Assembly (NCBI RefSeq): GCF_022761015.1
Contig: NZ_JAKWJQ010000001.1
Location: 992,001 to 1,056,000 of the forward strand
From: Humibacter sp. RRB41
GTDB taxonomy: Bacteria; Actinomycetota; Actinomycetes; Actinomycetales; Microbacteriaceae
DNA length: 64,000 bases
Direction: 5' to 3'
Shown here: one piece after another, positions 42,801 to 51,808 of the stretch
Position numbering within the stretch: the stretch's first letter is position 1
How the letters are laid out: the number at the start of each line of letters is the position of its first letter
Notes under the pieces: model-generated
Databases searched by the model: none
The model's input: only the letters and a program-made list of their open reading frames with translations
What the model was told of the DNA's origin: nothing
Made by a program: the position numbers and the translations under genes

Positions 42801-43170
42801 GCACCTTGACCGAGTAGCCGAGACCCGTGAGGGTGTGCTCGGCACCGGTGTCGAACGTGAGGTAGTGAGGCATCGGATCGGGGTCGCCGCCGTTGTAGTC
42901 CGACGCCCACTGCGTCGAGTAGTCGCCGTCGAAGGCACCAGCTGCCGTGCCGTCGAGCGACGGCGGGGCCGGGTAGGGCGCCGACTCGGAATCGAAGGCG
43001 AGCAGTGAGTAGTGCGAGTCCGAGATCGCACTGCCGGGGGGAACCGACGGATCGGCGCTGGCCGGGGCGACGGCACCGAGCGAGACGGTCGCGCTGACGA
43101 CGGCCAGCGCTACACCTCCTGCAAGGGCGAGGCGCGATCGGCGTGCTTCGGTGAGGGTGCGTGAGGCCAT
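39886..43170 (-). CDS. Secreted LAXTG-anchored protein with two F5/8C domains, propeller-like core and ricin-like lectin
   Basis: 1,094 residues. N-terminal signal peptide (LALAGGVALAVVSATVSLGA, cleaved near ASA|DP). Two discoidin/F5-8C-like carbohydrate-binding domains (about 40-210 and 215-375) share the signature YSVKVQGNGPxxDVEVxTTDD. A core of about 380 residues has NYGNEPDGSNGDIRQWNWYA, MWVDPDTGDWYGLVHNEFTP and GDPRLYVDYSSGYFYAYYGS, suggesting a five-bladed propeller like GH43/GH93-type hydrolases; I cannot assign catalytic residues. A ricin-like module (about 775-930) and an Ig-like domain follow, then GSGSGSG and LASTG (39979-39993), a TM helix and RRGRRIG. ATG 43170 is preceded by AGGAAG at 5 bases. 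A LacI-type operator sits 58 bases upstream. Probably a cell-wall-bound glycan-binding or glycan-cutting protein. Confidence 0.85.
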   Translation of the reverse strand: MASRTLTEARRSRLALAGGVALAVVSATVSLGAVAPASADPSVPPGSAISDSHYSLLAFDSESAPYPAPPSLDGTAAGAFDGDYSTQWASDYNGGDPDPMPHYLTFDTGAEHTLTGLGYSVKVQGNGPAKDVEVLTTDDATVAKDGTSSKWAEAGTATFEQPTSNTQIQYVTFAQPVKARYVEFKVLDAVNGSDNASASEIVVYSTDDTANTPAGKAITNAQYKVVGEDSQQSDSGDGSAASAFDQSSTTQWASEWSPDSTAYPHWITFDVGGSFDLTGLGYSVKVQGNGPVGDVEVFTTDDAATANDPSASGWASAGTATFHQPTGNDEIQYVTFVKPVKARYVRFEAETAINGSDNASASELVVYSTDTDTTPTAPPGPPSPYTVTTNSIDTNAWKYPDDTPASPFLDKDGSFHFGESHANYGNEPDGSNGDIRQWNWYAGTNFDTATPDATLNSSGTNPDTTNFCNSSPTGKESTKAPAGSGYQQPNYCDITQMWVDPDTGDWYGLVHNEFTPQPFGDGLHYDAIDYAVSTDKGKTWSIPGHAITSPYSTVRGDTAAFPQQTYYYGDGDPRLYVDYSSGYFYAYYGSRVVNKSGSWVAFYEHVARAPIADKMATGSWQKWYDGAWTQSGIGGKESNMTPVTDDSQTGYTAPDKEYNPSTPGTAQQQIQNGQMPATSPLFVMDVTYDAYLGLYIGEPQNPDQSGNAPQEFYATKSLATQKWFKLGDTGKDYTTASWYRWFVDPANKTSSAVVGKSFRSYCSFGCMDGSNAEFANVTIGGDDPASPVDTSKEYTIANADEGFLTVAADGDSVTSAARADTTSSAWVFTSTGDGAYTIADHSGALLGVDSSTTAGRAWGTPLDLTAKDAAGVGQQWFIVPDTSATTGDATGSVRLVNRYSGLVLGFGKAKAATTPGRSWDQKGHAADGSTTAGAQTLALATYREGGMTPPTIEAPASAKAGAPLTVRMHGFTPGASITVVLHSVPLTLGRVTADASGDGELTASVPANFAAGDHVLQASVGGDVIATRSIRITAAGSGSGSGSGNHAGGTDAAGLTGTDLASTGSDLALPIALGLLLVATGAILTVLRRGRRIG
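40041..40064. repeat. Hexanucleotide microsatellite (CGGACC)4
   Basis: Four tandem CGGACC units encode the GSGSGSG linker before the LASTG signal of the minus-strand surface protein. Slippage would add or remove Gly-Ser pairs without shifting the frame. Confidence 0.8.
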
Positions 43171-43227
43171 CGATCTTCCTAGCTACTTCGTTGCGGCAAT
43201 GGAAAGCAAGACACACGATAAACGGAC

Positions 43228-43239
43228 GTTATCGATAAC
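43228..43239. promoter_or_regulatory. LacI-type operator before the F5/8C surface protein
   Basis: GTTATCGATAAC is a perfect 12-bp palindrome with the central CG typical of LacI-family sites, embedded in an AT-rich stretch 58 bases upstream of the surface-protein ATG (43170). It resembles the site at 44497-44508 in 10 of 12 positions. Confidence 0.65.
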
Positions 43240-43278
43240 ACCAGCCTCGGCTGCCGAAATGACCGGAATCAATGAGCG

Positions 43279-43293
43279 TTTGCGTGTCGCAAA
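43279..43293. terminator. Short hairpin after lacI-family gene
   Basis: TTTGCG (43279-43284) and CGCAAA (43288-43293) form a 6-bp dyad with three spacer bases, about 88 bases beyond the regulator's stop codon. It could be a weak terminator or another protein site. Confidence 0.3.
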
Positions 43294-43380
43294 AGCACAC
43301 GACGGGATCGCTAACACTCCGAATGGCTCGTCATCTCATCGGTGCAGAGCTACGCAAAAGCACCGATGACCGTCTCGAGG

Positions 43381-44406
43381 TCAAGGAGCAGCGGTCGAAC
43401 CCCGCACGATCAACTGCGGCTCGATGGTCTCGACGGGGGGCACGGCGCCGGGATGCGCAATGGTGCGAAGCAGGTGCTCCACCGCGAGGCGTCCCATGTC
43501 AGCGAACGGCTGCGCCACGGTCGTCAGCGCGGGCGAGCAGTACTCGGCAAGCGAGATGTCATCGACCCCGACGATCGAGATGTCGCCCGGAACGGCGCGT
43601 CCGAGCTCGCCGAGTGCGCGGATGACTCCGAACGCCATCTCGTCGCTGGCGACGAAGGCGGCGGTGACCTCGGGAATGCGACCGAGAATGAGCCCTGCCT
43701 GATAGCCGGATGCCGGCGACCAGTCCCCGGTCAGCTCAGGTGCGACCTCTCGCCCTGCGGACCCCAGAGTGTTCCGCCAGCCCCGTGTGCGGCTCGAGGC
43801 GTCGAGCCATTGCCTTGGCCCGGCGACGTGCCAGACCGTCTCGTGCCCCAGATCGAGCAGATGCTGCGTTGCCAGCCGTCCCACTTCGGTCTGGTCGATC
43901 GCCACGACCTCAGTCGACTCGGTGCGCGAACCGTCGATCGTGATCGTGGGCAGCGCGCGAGTGAGCTCGTCGATCGCCGCGTTCGTGTTGATCAACGGCA
44001 CGGCGAGAACGATTCCTTCGACGCCCTGGTCGGCGAGCCGTGACATCGCCTCCTGGATCTCCGACGCGTCCAACGATGGCGTCGTGACGGAGTTGACGAT
44101 ATAGCCGGCCTCGGCGGCCGTTGCTTCGATGCCGACTGTGACGGCGGTGCGCGAGTAGAACCCGGTGCGGAGCGTGACGACGCCGAGCGCACGGCTGCGG
44201 CCGGACGAGAGGGCGCGCGCCGCGTTGTTGCGGCGGTATCCGAGTTGTTCGACTGCCGCGAGCACTTTCGCTCGTGTCGCCGATTGCACGTTCGGGTGTC
44301 CGCTCAGGGTTCGTGAGACCGTCTGTGCCGACACGCCGGCCAGCCGGGCGACGTCGGTCATTCCTGGTGCGCGACGTGGGTGGGCCTTCGAGTCTGTGGT
44401 TCTCAT
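43381..44406 (-). CDS. LacI-family transcriptional regulator
   Basis: 341 residues. N-terminal helix-turn-helix MTDVARLAGVSAQTVSRTLS (residues 16-35) with the hinge-helix region YRRNNAARALSSGRSRALGV, followed by a periplasmic-binding-protein-like effector domain (FYSRTAVTVGIEATAAEAGY; AFVASDEMAFGVIRALGELG; ISIVGVDDISLAEYCSPALT). ATG 44406 has AGGTGA 9 bases upstream. It is divergent from the GH35 gene and reads toward the F5/8C surface protein. Related palindromes before both targets imply that it represses a galactoside- or glycan-utilisation set and is released by a sugar ligand. Autoregulation through the 44497-44508 site is possible. Confidence 0.9.
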   Translation of the reverse strand: MRTTDSKAHPRRAPGMTDVARLAGVSAQTVSRTLSGHPNVQSATRAKVLAAVEQLGYRRNNAARALSSGRSRALGVVTLRTGFYSRTAVTVGIEATAAEAGYIVNSVTTPSLDASEIQEAMSRLADQGVEGIVLAVPLINTNAAIDELTRALPTITIDGSRTESTEVVAIDQTEVGRLATQHLLDLGHETVWHVAGPRQWLDASSRTRGWRNTLGSAGREVAPELTGDWSPASGYQAGLILGRIPEVTAAFVASDEMAFGVIRALGELGRAVPGDISIVGVDDISLAEYCSPALTTVAQPFADMGRLAVEHLLRTIAHPGAVPPVETIEPQLIVRGSTAAP

Positions 44407-44494
44407 GTGGTCCGATCACCTGGGCGGATGTGCTCCCCAATCGTAAGCCAACGCAGGGGTTCGGGGCGCGAAGACCCGCCAGCGGCGCTTCAGG

Positions 44495-44530
44495 TTGTTA
44501 GCGATATCATTGTGTGTCATAGTCTCAGCT
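44495..44530 (+). promoter_or_regulatory. Leaderless promoter with overlapping LacI-type operator
   Basis: TTGTTA (44495-44500), 17-base spacer, CATAGT (44518-44523), then 7 bases to ATG 44531: a complete leaderless promoter. The operator-like dyad GTTAGCGATATC (44497-44508) covers the -35 box, so a bound LacI protein would block RNA polymerase. Confidence 0.65.
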
Positions 44531-46351
44531 ATGAAGCATCTGCTCGAGGCTGAGTGCAACCGTCAGCGTGAGAACGCGCCTGCAGTCACCTATGCCGATG
44601 GCGAGTTGCTCCGAGGCGGTCTGCCCTATCGACTGATCGCCGGCAGCATGCACTACTTCCGTGTGCATCCTGCGCAGTGGCACGATCGCATCGCGAGGCT
44701 CGCCGATCTCGGTGTCAACACGCTCGACACCTACGTCGCGTGGAACTTCCACGAGAAGGTCGAGGGCCGCCCGCAGTTCGACGCGTGGCGCGATGTCGAG
44801 CGCTACGTCGAACTCGCCGCGGATGCCGGACTCGATGTCGTGGTGCGGCCCGGCCCGTTCATCTGCGCGGAATGGGACAACGGCGGACTCCCTGCCTGGC
44901 TCACGGGCCGCCCAGGAATTCGGTTGCGCAGCACCGACCCGTTGTTCTTCGACCCGGTGCAGCGCTGGTTCGACGCGCTCGTGCCGAGGCTCTCCGCTCT
45001 GCAGAGCGCGAACGGTGGCCCGATCATCGCGTTCCAGGTCGAGAACGAATTCGGCAGCTACGGCGATGACCAGGACTACCTCGGTCGGCTTCGAGACAGC
45101 CTCACCGATCGCGGCATCACCGAGCTGCTCTACACGGCGGACGGCCCGACGCAGCGCATGCAGCAGGCCGGATCGATTCCAGGGGTGCTGGCGACTGCCA
45201 CCCTCGGGTCGAACCCGCTCGAGGCGGCGCGGCTCCTCCGATCCCGCAGAAGTGACGAGCCCTTCGTCTGCGCGGAGTTCTGGAACGGCTGGTTCGATCA
45301 CTGGGGCGAGCAGCACCACGTTCGCTCGGCTGGCGAAGCCGCTGTCGTCGTGTCCGACATCGTCGAAAGCGGTGGCTCGGTCAGCATCTACATGGCTCAC
45401 GGGGGCACCAACTTCGGACTCTGGGCGGGCGCCAACCACGACGGCACTCGGCTCCAGCCCACGGTGACCAGCTACGACTCCGACGCGGCGATCGCTGAGA
45501 ACGGCTCCCTGACGGCGAAGTATTTCGCGCTCAGGTCGACCCTGTGGCCGGCCGTGCAATCCGGAGGGTTCCCGTTCGACCGCAGGCCGGCGACACTCGA
45601 ACCGCGAGTGCTGAAAGTCGAGCAACGCGGCGCGCTTCTCGACTCGCTCGTCGCGGCATCCCATCCGGTCGCGGATGACCATCCGCTCACGTTCGAGTCG
45701 ATCGGGCAGTCGTCGGGCCTTCTCCTGCACGAGAGTCGGCCAGTGCTGTCACTCGGTGAGAACGTGATCGAGTTCACGGGTGTACACGACCGGGCGGTCG
45801 TCTACGTCGACGGCGAGCGGGTCGGAGTCATCGACGATGTCGATGGGAACCTCACGATCGCGGGTTCCGCGCACTCCGTTCGGCTCGAGGTGTTGGTCGA
45901 GAATCAGGGGCGCATCAACTACGGTCCGCTGCTGGGCCAAGGCAAAGGGATCCTGGGCCGAGTGCGCATCAACGGCCAGGATGTGATCGGGTGGACGAGT
46001 CGGGCGCTCCCGCTTGACGAGTGGTCGGGCGAACAGCTCGCCGATGCACGAGCGGGAACCCCTGGCGGTGGCACGGGGTTCGCGACCGCTGAGCTCGATG
46101 TCGCGCGGCCGGCGGACACCTTTCTCGCCCTGCCGGGGTTCGGCAAGGGCTTCGTGTGGGTCGGTGACGCATTGCTCGGGCGCTACTGGGAGATCGGGCC
46201 GCAGCGCACGCTCTACATCCCTGCGCCGTTCCTGGCCGAGGGGCGCAACGTGATCACGGTGCTCGAGCTGGAGCACTTCGGCGATCGCGTCGAACTCCGT
46301 GACGTCCCAGACCTCGGACCCGAGGAGGTCTACGTCGAGACGTTCGAGTGA
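44531..46351 (+). CDS. GH35 beta-galactosidase, cytoplasmic
   Basis: 606 residues without a signal peptide. GH35 features include YRLIAGSMHYFRVHPAQWHD, GLNTxDTYVAWNFHE-type sequence (GVNTLDTYVAWNFHEKVEG), RPGPFICAEWDNGGLPAWL, the acid/base motif ENEFG (residues 171-175) and the nucleophile segment CAEFWNGWFDHWG (Glu249). C-terminal beta-sandwich domains include GRINYGPLLGQGKGI and end in YVETFE. It should release terminal beta-galactose from imported oligosaccharides. ATG 44531 has no Shine-Dalgarno, consistent with the leaderless promoter; an upstream TTG at 44495 would lie in the -35 box. The 3' end overlaps the convergent alkyltransferase-like gene by 22 bases. Confidence 0.92.
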   Translation: MKHLLEAECNRQRENAPAVTYADGELLRGGLPYRLIAGSMHYFRVHPAQWHDRIARLADLGVNTLDTYVAWNFHEKVEGRPQFDAWRDVERYVELAADAGLDVVVRPGPFICAEWDNGGLPAWLTGRPGIRLRSTDPLFFDPVQRWFDALVPRLSALQSANGGPIIAFQVENEFGSYGDDQDYLGRLRDSLTDRGITELLYTADGPTQRMQQAGSIPGVLATATLGSNPLEAARLLRSRRSDEPFVCAEFWNGWFDHWGEQHHVRSAGEAAVVVSDIVESGGSVSIYMAHGGTNFGLWAGANHDGTRLQPTVTSYDSDAAIAENGSLTAKYFALRSTLWPAVQSGGFPFDRRPATLEPRVLKVEQRGALLDSLVAASHPVADDHPLTFESIGQSSGLLLHESRPVLSLGENVIEFTGVHDRAVVYVDGERVGVIDDVDGNLTIAGSAHSVRLEVLVENQGRINYGPLLGQGKGILGRVRINGQDVIGWTSRALPLDEWSGEQLADARAGTPGGGTGFATAELDVARPADTFLALPGFGKGFVWVGDALLGRYWEIGPQRTLYIPAPFLAEGRNVITVLELEHFGDRVELRDVPDLGPEEVYVETFE

Positions 46352-46713
46352 CCAGATGTCGCGGCGGGCAGCGGGGGCGGTGACCACCGTGCGGCAGCGA
46401 GGTCGATGCGGTATCGACCGGTGACGGCGGTGCGGGATGCCTGCTCTGTCGTCAGACCCCGCAACGGCGTCCGCTCCTCGAGGTAGTGCTCCAGTGCACG
46501 CTCCTCGTGCTCGGCCGGCGGTTCGCCGCTCGCGCGGATGACCCGCCACCACGGCACGTCCGACCCGTAGAGCGCCATCACCTGGCCGACGACGCGCGCG
46601 CCGCGTGAGCCCAGTTCCGCGGCGATCTGGCCGTACGTCATGACGCGACCGGGCGGAATGTCGGCGACCACCTCGAGCACGGCTTCGACGAAGGATTCGG
46701 CGTGACGAGGCAT
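46330..46713 (-). CDS. Alkyltransferase-like (ATL) DNA-repair protein
   Basis: 127 residues with the O6-methylguanine-methyltransferase fold: IPPGRVMTYGQIAAELGSRG (helix-turn-helix and Arg finger), RVVGQVMALYGSDVPWWRVIRASG. The active-site Cys of the MGMT PCHRV motif is Trp here (PWWRV), as in ATL proteins. ATLs bind and flip alkylated guanines without repairing them and hand the lesion to nucleotide excision repair. The gene starts 26 bases after the acetyltransferase stop, so the two are likely co-transcribed. Its stop lies within the 3' end of the convergent GH35 gene. The proline-rich tail SPPPLPAATSGHSNVST is not part of the fold. Confidence 0.85.
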   Translation of the reverse strand: MPRHAESFVEAVLEVVADIPPGRVMTYGQIAAELGSRGARVVGQVMALYGSDVPWWRVIRASGEPPAEHEERALEHYLEERTPLRGLTTEQASRTAVTGRYRIDLAAARWSPPPLPAATSGHSNVST

Positions 46714-46739
46714 CCGTGTCTGCGTGTCAGGGGTGGCGG

Positions 46740-47189
46740 CTACAGGTCCATCGCGCCGATGACTTCGCCGTACTGGGTCTCGCCGATCGCCGTGAACCCC
46801 GCCCGGAGGAAGAACTCCTGCGGACCGGCCTCGCCGAGCTCCCAGATGACGTAGAGCCGGTCGAGCCCGCGCCGGCGGGCCTCGTCTGCCAGCGCGTTGA
46901 CGGCGAAGCTGCCGACGCCGCGGCCCTGATCTTCGGCGTCGACGTTGATGCGCCAGAGGATCGAGCGGAACTCGTCGTCGGCATCCACATCGAAACTGCC
47001 CATGATGAAGCCGACGACCTCCGTGTCGTCGACGACGACACGCTGCCACGTGGTGTTCGGGTCGTTCACGGCCGCGGCGGCCGAATACGACACCGGAGTG
47101 ATGAACTGCTCCTGGCCCGGCTTCAGTGTGAGCGCGTTCGCCGCGGAGATGTTCGACGCGGACAGTTCCTCGAGTCGGAGCTCAGCCAT
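46740..47189 (-). CDS. GNAT-family N-acetyltransferase
   Basis: 149 residues. Acetyl-CoA-binding signature EDQGRGVGSFAVNALADEAR, N-terminal strand pair WQRVVVDDTEVVGFIMGSFD, and C-terminal ELGEAGPQEFFLRAGFTAIG, matching the GCN5-related fold over its usual length. The substrate cannot be predicted. Two in-frame ATGs occur (47195 and 47189). I choose 47189 because TACGCT (47201-47196 on the minus strand) ends 6 bases before it, the leaderless geometry, and no Shine-Dalgarno is visible. First gene of a two-gene unit with the ATL gene. Confidence 0.8.
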   Translation of the reverse strand: MAELRLEELSASNISAANALTLKPGQEQFITPVSYSAAAAVNDPNTTWQRVVVDDTEVVGFIMGSFDVDADDEFRSILWRINVDAEDQGRGVGSFAVNALADEARRRGLDRLYVIWELGEAGPQEFFLRAGFTAIGETQYGEVIGAMDL

Positions 47190-47378
47190 GGCCATAGCGT
47201 AACCCGACGTGAGACGGGGGGTCCACCCGGGAGGCTATGGACTGCTTCTGCGTTCGCCGAGGACGTAAGCCCGCTACAGCGTGATGATTCACGCCGCGCC
47301 GTTATTCGAGACGTGACACGCTCTGCAAGGCGGTGGCTGTGCCGTCGCCGGCCTCGGCCGTCTCGCCAGGTCGACGGC

Positions 47379-47405
47379 GGCGCGCCCGGCGGGGACGGGC
47401 GCGCC
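47379..47405 (-). terminator. Terminator of isocitrate dehydrogenase
   Basis: GGCGCGCCCG (47379-47388) pairs perfectly with CGGGCGCGCC (47396-47405) around a 7-base loop, 7 bases beyond the stop codon of the minus-strand gene. No U-tract, as is common in this genome. Nothing else was seen in 47202-47378. Confidence 0.7.
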
Positions 47406-47411
47406 AGACAA

Positions 47412-49613
<2,202 letters not shown>

Positions 49614-49646
49614 CGCGTTCTGCGCGCTCCTCTTGAGGGAAAAATA

Positions 49647-49662
49647 ATCTTGACGTCAAGAT
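49647..49662. promoter_or_regulatory. 16-bp perfect palindrome upstream of icd (operator)
   Basis: ATCTTGACGTCAAGAT is an exact palindrome containing TTGACG, a -35-like hexamer, on both strands. Its form (TCTTGA-N2-TCAAGA) suits a MarR-type dimer. In Streptomyces the MarR-family regulator TamR is known to act on isocitrate dehydrogenase and other TCA genes; whether this is its site is inference. Confidence 0.65.
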
Positions 49663-49714
49663 AAATTGTCTGGCTTCGACGATACCCGACGGCGCCGTGT
49701 GGTCGAAATGCACG

Positions 49715-49745
49715 GGGCCCCGATGGACGTCTTCCACCGGGGCCC
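49715..49745 (-). terminator. Terminator after the lipoprotein gene
   Basis: GGGCCCCG (49715-49722) pairs with CGGGGCCC (49738-49745), extended by TGG/CCA after one mismatch, loop ACGTCTT. It lies 18 bases beyond the lipoprotein stop codon (49763). Confidence 0.65.
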
Positions 49746-49762
49746 ATCGAAACGTCTGGCCG

Positions 49763-50188
49763 CTACTTGGTGCTGCAGACCGTGCTCACGCCCGATGCCG
49801 CACTCGACAGTGCGGTTGCATCGCTCGACAGCGCGGTCGTGTCGGCGCTGGCGGGGTCCTTCGCGTACGACGTGAAGTCGTCGGTGAACTTCTTGTAGGC
49901 ATCCGACATCGCCTGGGCCTTCGCCTTGACGCCGGAGTCGGTGATCTTCTTCACCGTGGCGTCGAACTTGTCGGCGGCGCTGCTGAGCTTGTCGGCAGCG
50001 CCGGTCGGATCGCTCGTCGCATCGGAGACCGCATTGTTCGCCGTCGTGTTCAGGGTGCTAGCGGCCTTGGCGAGCTCGGCGCACCCGGCCGCCTTGCTGA
50101 GCCCGGCCGCTGCGCTGCAGCCGCTGAGCATGGTGCCGGCGAGCACGGTGGCCGCCGCGATCATGGCGAGTCTGTTTCGGGTCTTCAC
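49763..50188 (-). CDS. Small secreted lipoprotein, alpha-helical, function unknown
   Basis: 141 residues from GTG 50188, which is preceded by AAAGGAAA. The signal peptide ends in lipobox LSGC (Cys24), so the protein should be lipid-anchored on the outer face of the membrane. The mature part is Ala/Ser/Thr/Lys-rich and predicted helical, with SSAADKFDATVKKITDSGVK and QAMSDAYKKFTDDFTSYAKD and two cysteines (GCAELAK, TVCSTK) that could form one disulfide. I do not recognise a family. An upstream ATG at 50251 would put the signal peptide 21 residues inside, so I reject it. Confidence 0.75.
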   Translation of the reverse strand: MKTRNRLAMIAAATVLAGTMLSGCSAAAGLSKAAGCAELAKAASTLNTTANNAVSDATSDPTGAADKLSSAADKFDATVKKITDSGVKAKAQAMSDAYKKFTDDFTSYAKDPASADTTALSSDATALSSAASGVSTVCSTK

Positions 50189-50460
50189 AGTTTCCTTTCC
50201 CCCCACCAGGTGACCGGTGGACCGCTCGGTTCGCCCGCAGTCGTCGATCACAGGCCCCGCACACCCTACCGGTTGCCTATGAACAAGCAGTGCCGGAGCG
50301 TACCGGCGTGTCTGCCCGTGTTCGAGCGCCGTCGGCGAGCACCGGCATCCTGAATCGCGATGGGCCCGACACGGGCGACGGTGTGACCCCGTTGGGGTCC
50401 CGGCCGGCGTCCGGGGCGGACGATAGTCTCGAGCACACGTTCGCGTCAGGACGCGACGCG

Positions 50461-51711
50461 ATGGATTGCGGGGTGGCGGTGCGCGCAGGGAGCAACCTTC
50501 CCGCCGTTGGCGGGTACAACCAGGCAGTCATCCTGGATGCCGTCCGGCGCGCGACCGAGGGCGTGAGCCGCGTCGAGGTGGCGGCGAGCACCGGGCTCTC
50601 GGCACAGACCGTGACGAACATCGTGCGTCGCCTGATGGACGACGGGTTGGTCGTCGAGGCCGGAACGAAGGTGAACGGGGTCGGCAAGCCGCGCACCATC
50701 CTGCGTCTCGAGCCGCACGGTCGGTTCGCCGTCGGGGTGCACCTCGACCCGTCGGTGATCACGTTGGTGCTGCTCGATCTCGCGGGGGAGGTGGTCGCCC
50801 ACCGCACCCTGAGGACGACTCCTGAGGCGAAGGCGTCCCGCACCGTGGCGCGGATCGTGCGGGCGGTGCTGGCGCTGATCAGCAGAGCAGGGGTGAGCCC
50901 ATCACGCGTCATGGGCGTCGGCATTGCGGCACCCGGGCCGATCGACGTCACCACAGGTGTGGTACTCAACCCGCCGTTGCTGACCGGATGGCACGACGTG
51001 CCCCTACGTGACGAGCTCGCGGATGCGTTCGGCCTGCCAGTGATCCTGGAGAAAGACGTCACGGCTGCTGCCATCGCCGAGCTGTGGATGGACACGGCGG
51101 GCGAACGCAGCGACATGATCTTCATGTATTGCGGAACGGGCGTCGGCGTCGGCGCGGTCTCTCGCGGCGAGGTCATGCGAGGCTTCTCCAACAATGCGGG
51201 AGACATCGGGAGTGTGATCGTCGGCGATGTCTCGGGCGACGATGCCGACGAGCCGTCGAACCGTCGAGGAAGGCTCGGCTGGGCGCTGTCGCCGCGTCTG
51301 ATGGTCGAAGAGGCCATCGCGCGTGGCGTTGTGGCGGGCGATGCCATGACGATGACGTCCGCCGAGGTGGCGTCGGCGTTCGCGGAGATGATGGTTTCCG
51401 ACAGCGATCCGCGGGTGGCGGGGCTCGTCGACGACGCTGTCACCGACATCGCCCAGGCGATGCTCATCCTGGTGAACCTGCTCGACGTGGACCACGTCGT
51501 CTTCGGCGGCCCCTACTTCGCACCGCTCAGCGATGCTGTCTTGAGCCGCGTCCCTGACATGGTCATGGGTTCGTCTCTGTACCGGCTTCCGCACGCCGTC
51601 ACGTTCAGCGAGTCCGCCATCGGCGATGACGTGGCGGCCATCGGTGCCGCCTGCCTCGTGCTGGATCACACGCTGTCGCCCCGGGCTCAGGGCCTGCTCA
51701 TTCCGCGCTGA
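50461..51711 (+). CDS. ROK-family transcriptional regulator lacking the zinc motif
   Basis: 416 residues. N-terminal winged helix (YNQAVILDAVRRATEGVSRV, then STGLSAQTVTNIVRRLMDDG) followed by a ROK sugar-kinase-like domain (GVGIAAPGPIDVTTGVVLNP; EKDVTAAAIAELWMD; YCGTGVGVGAVSRGEVMRGF). The usual zinc cluster (H...CxCGxxGCxE) is absent: where it belongs the protein reads DIGSVIVGDVSGDDADEPSN. The kinase DxGGT loop is also degenerate (HLDPSVITLV). It is therefore a sensor or repressor rather than a sugar kinase. ATG 50461 is chosen because AGGA lies 9 bases upstream and it just precedes the winged helix; the upstream 57 codons show no conserved features. Likely controls the adjacent ABC importer/glycosidase genes. 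Confidence 0.85.
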   Translation: MDCGVAVRAGSNLPAVGGYNQAVILDAVRRATEGVSRVEVAASTGLSAQTVTNIVRRLMDDGLVVEAGTKVNGVGKPRTILRLEPHGRFAVGVHLDPSVITLVLLDLAGEVVAHRTLRTTPEAKASRTVARIVRAVLALISRAGVSPSRVMGVGIAAPGPIDVTTGVVLNPPLLTGWHDVPLRDELADAFGLPVILEKDVTAAAIAELWMDTAGERSDMIFMYCGTGVGVGAVSRGEVMRGFSNNAGDIGSVIVGDVSGDDADEPSNRRGRLGWALSPRLMVEEAIARGVVAGDAMTMTSAEVASAFAEMMVSDSDPRVAGLVDDAVTDIAQAMLILVNLLDVDHVVFGGPYFAPLSDAVLSRVPDMVMGSSLYRLPHAVTFSESAIGDDVAAIGAACLVLDHTLSPRAQGLLIPR

Positions 51712-51747
51712 TCGGCTGCCCGCGTCATGCGGCCGCGCTCCGGGCAG

Positions 51748-51783
51748 CATCGAGCGGCGGGTCGCGTGACCCGCCGCTCGATG
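51748..51783. terminator. Bidirectional terminator, 16-bp perfect stem
   Basis: CATCGAGCGGCGGGTC (51748-51763), loop GCGT, exact complement 51768-51783. It separates the ROK regulator (stop 51711) from the convergent dehydrogenase (stop 51809). Confidence 0.85.
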
Positions 51784-51808
51784 GATCCGATCAGGTGACT
51801 CGGGCCAC

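Noticed and set aside
50290-50460. 57-codon N-terminal extension of the ROK regulator
   Set aside because: No ribosome binding site at 50290 and no conserved sequence before the winged helix; AGGA spacing favours ATG 50461.
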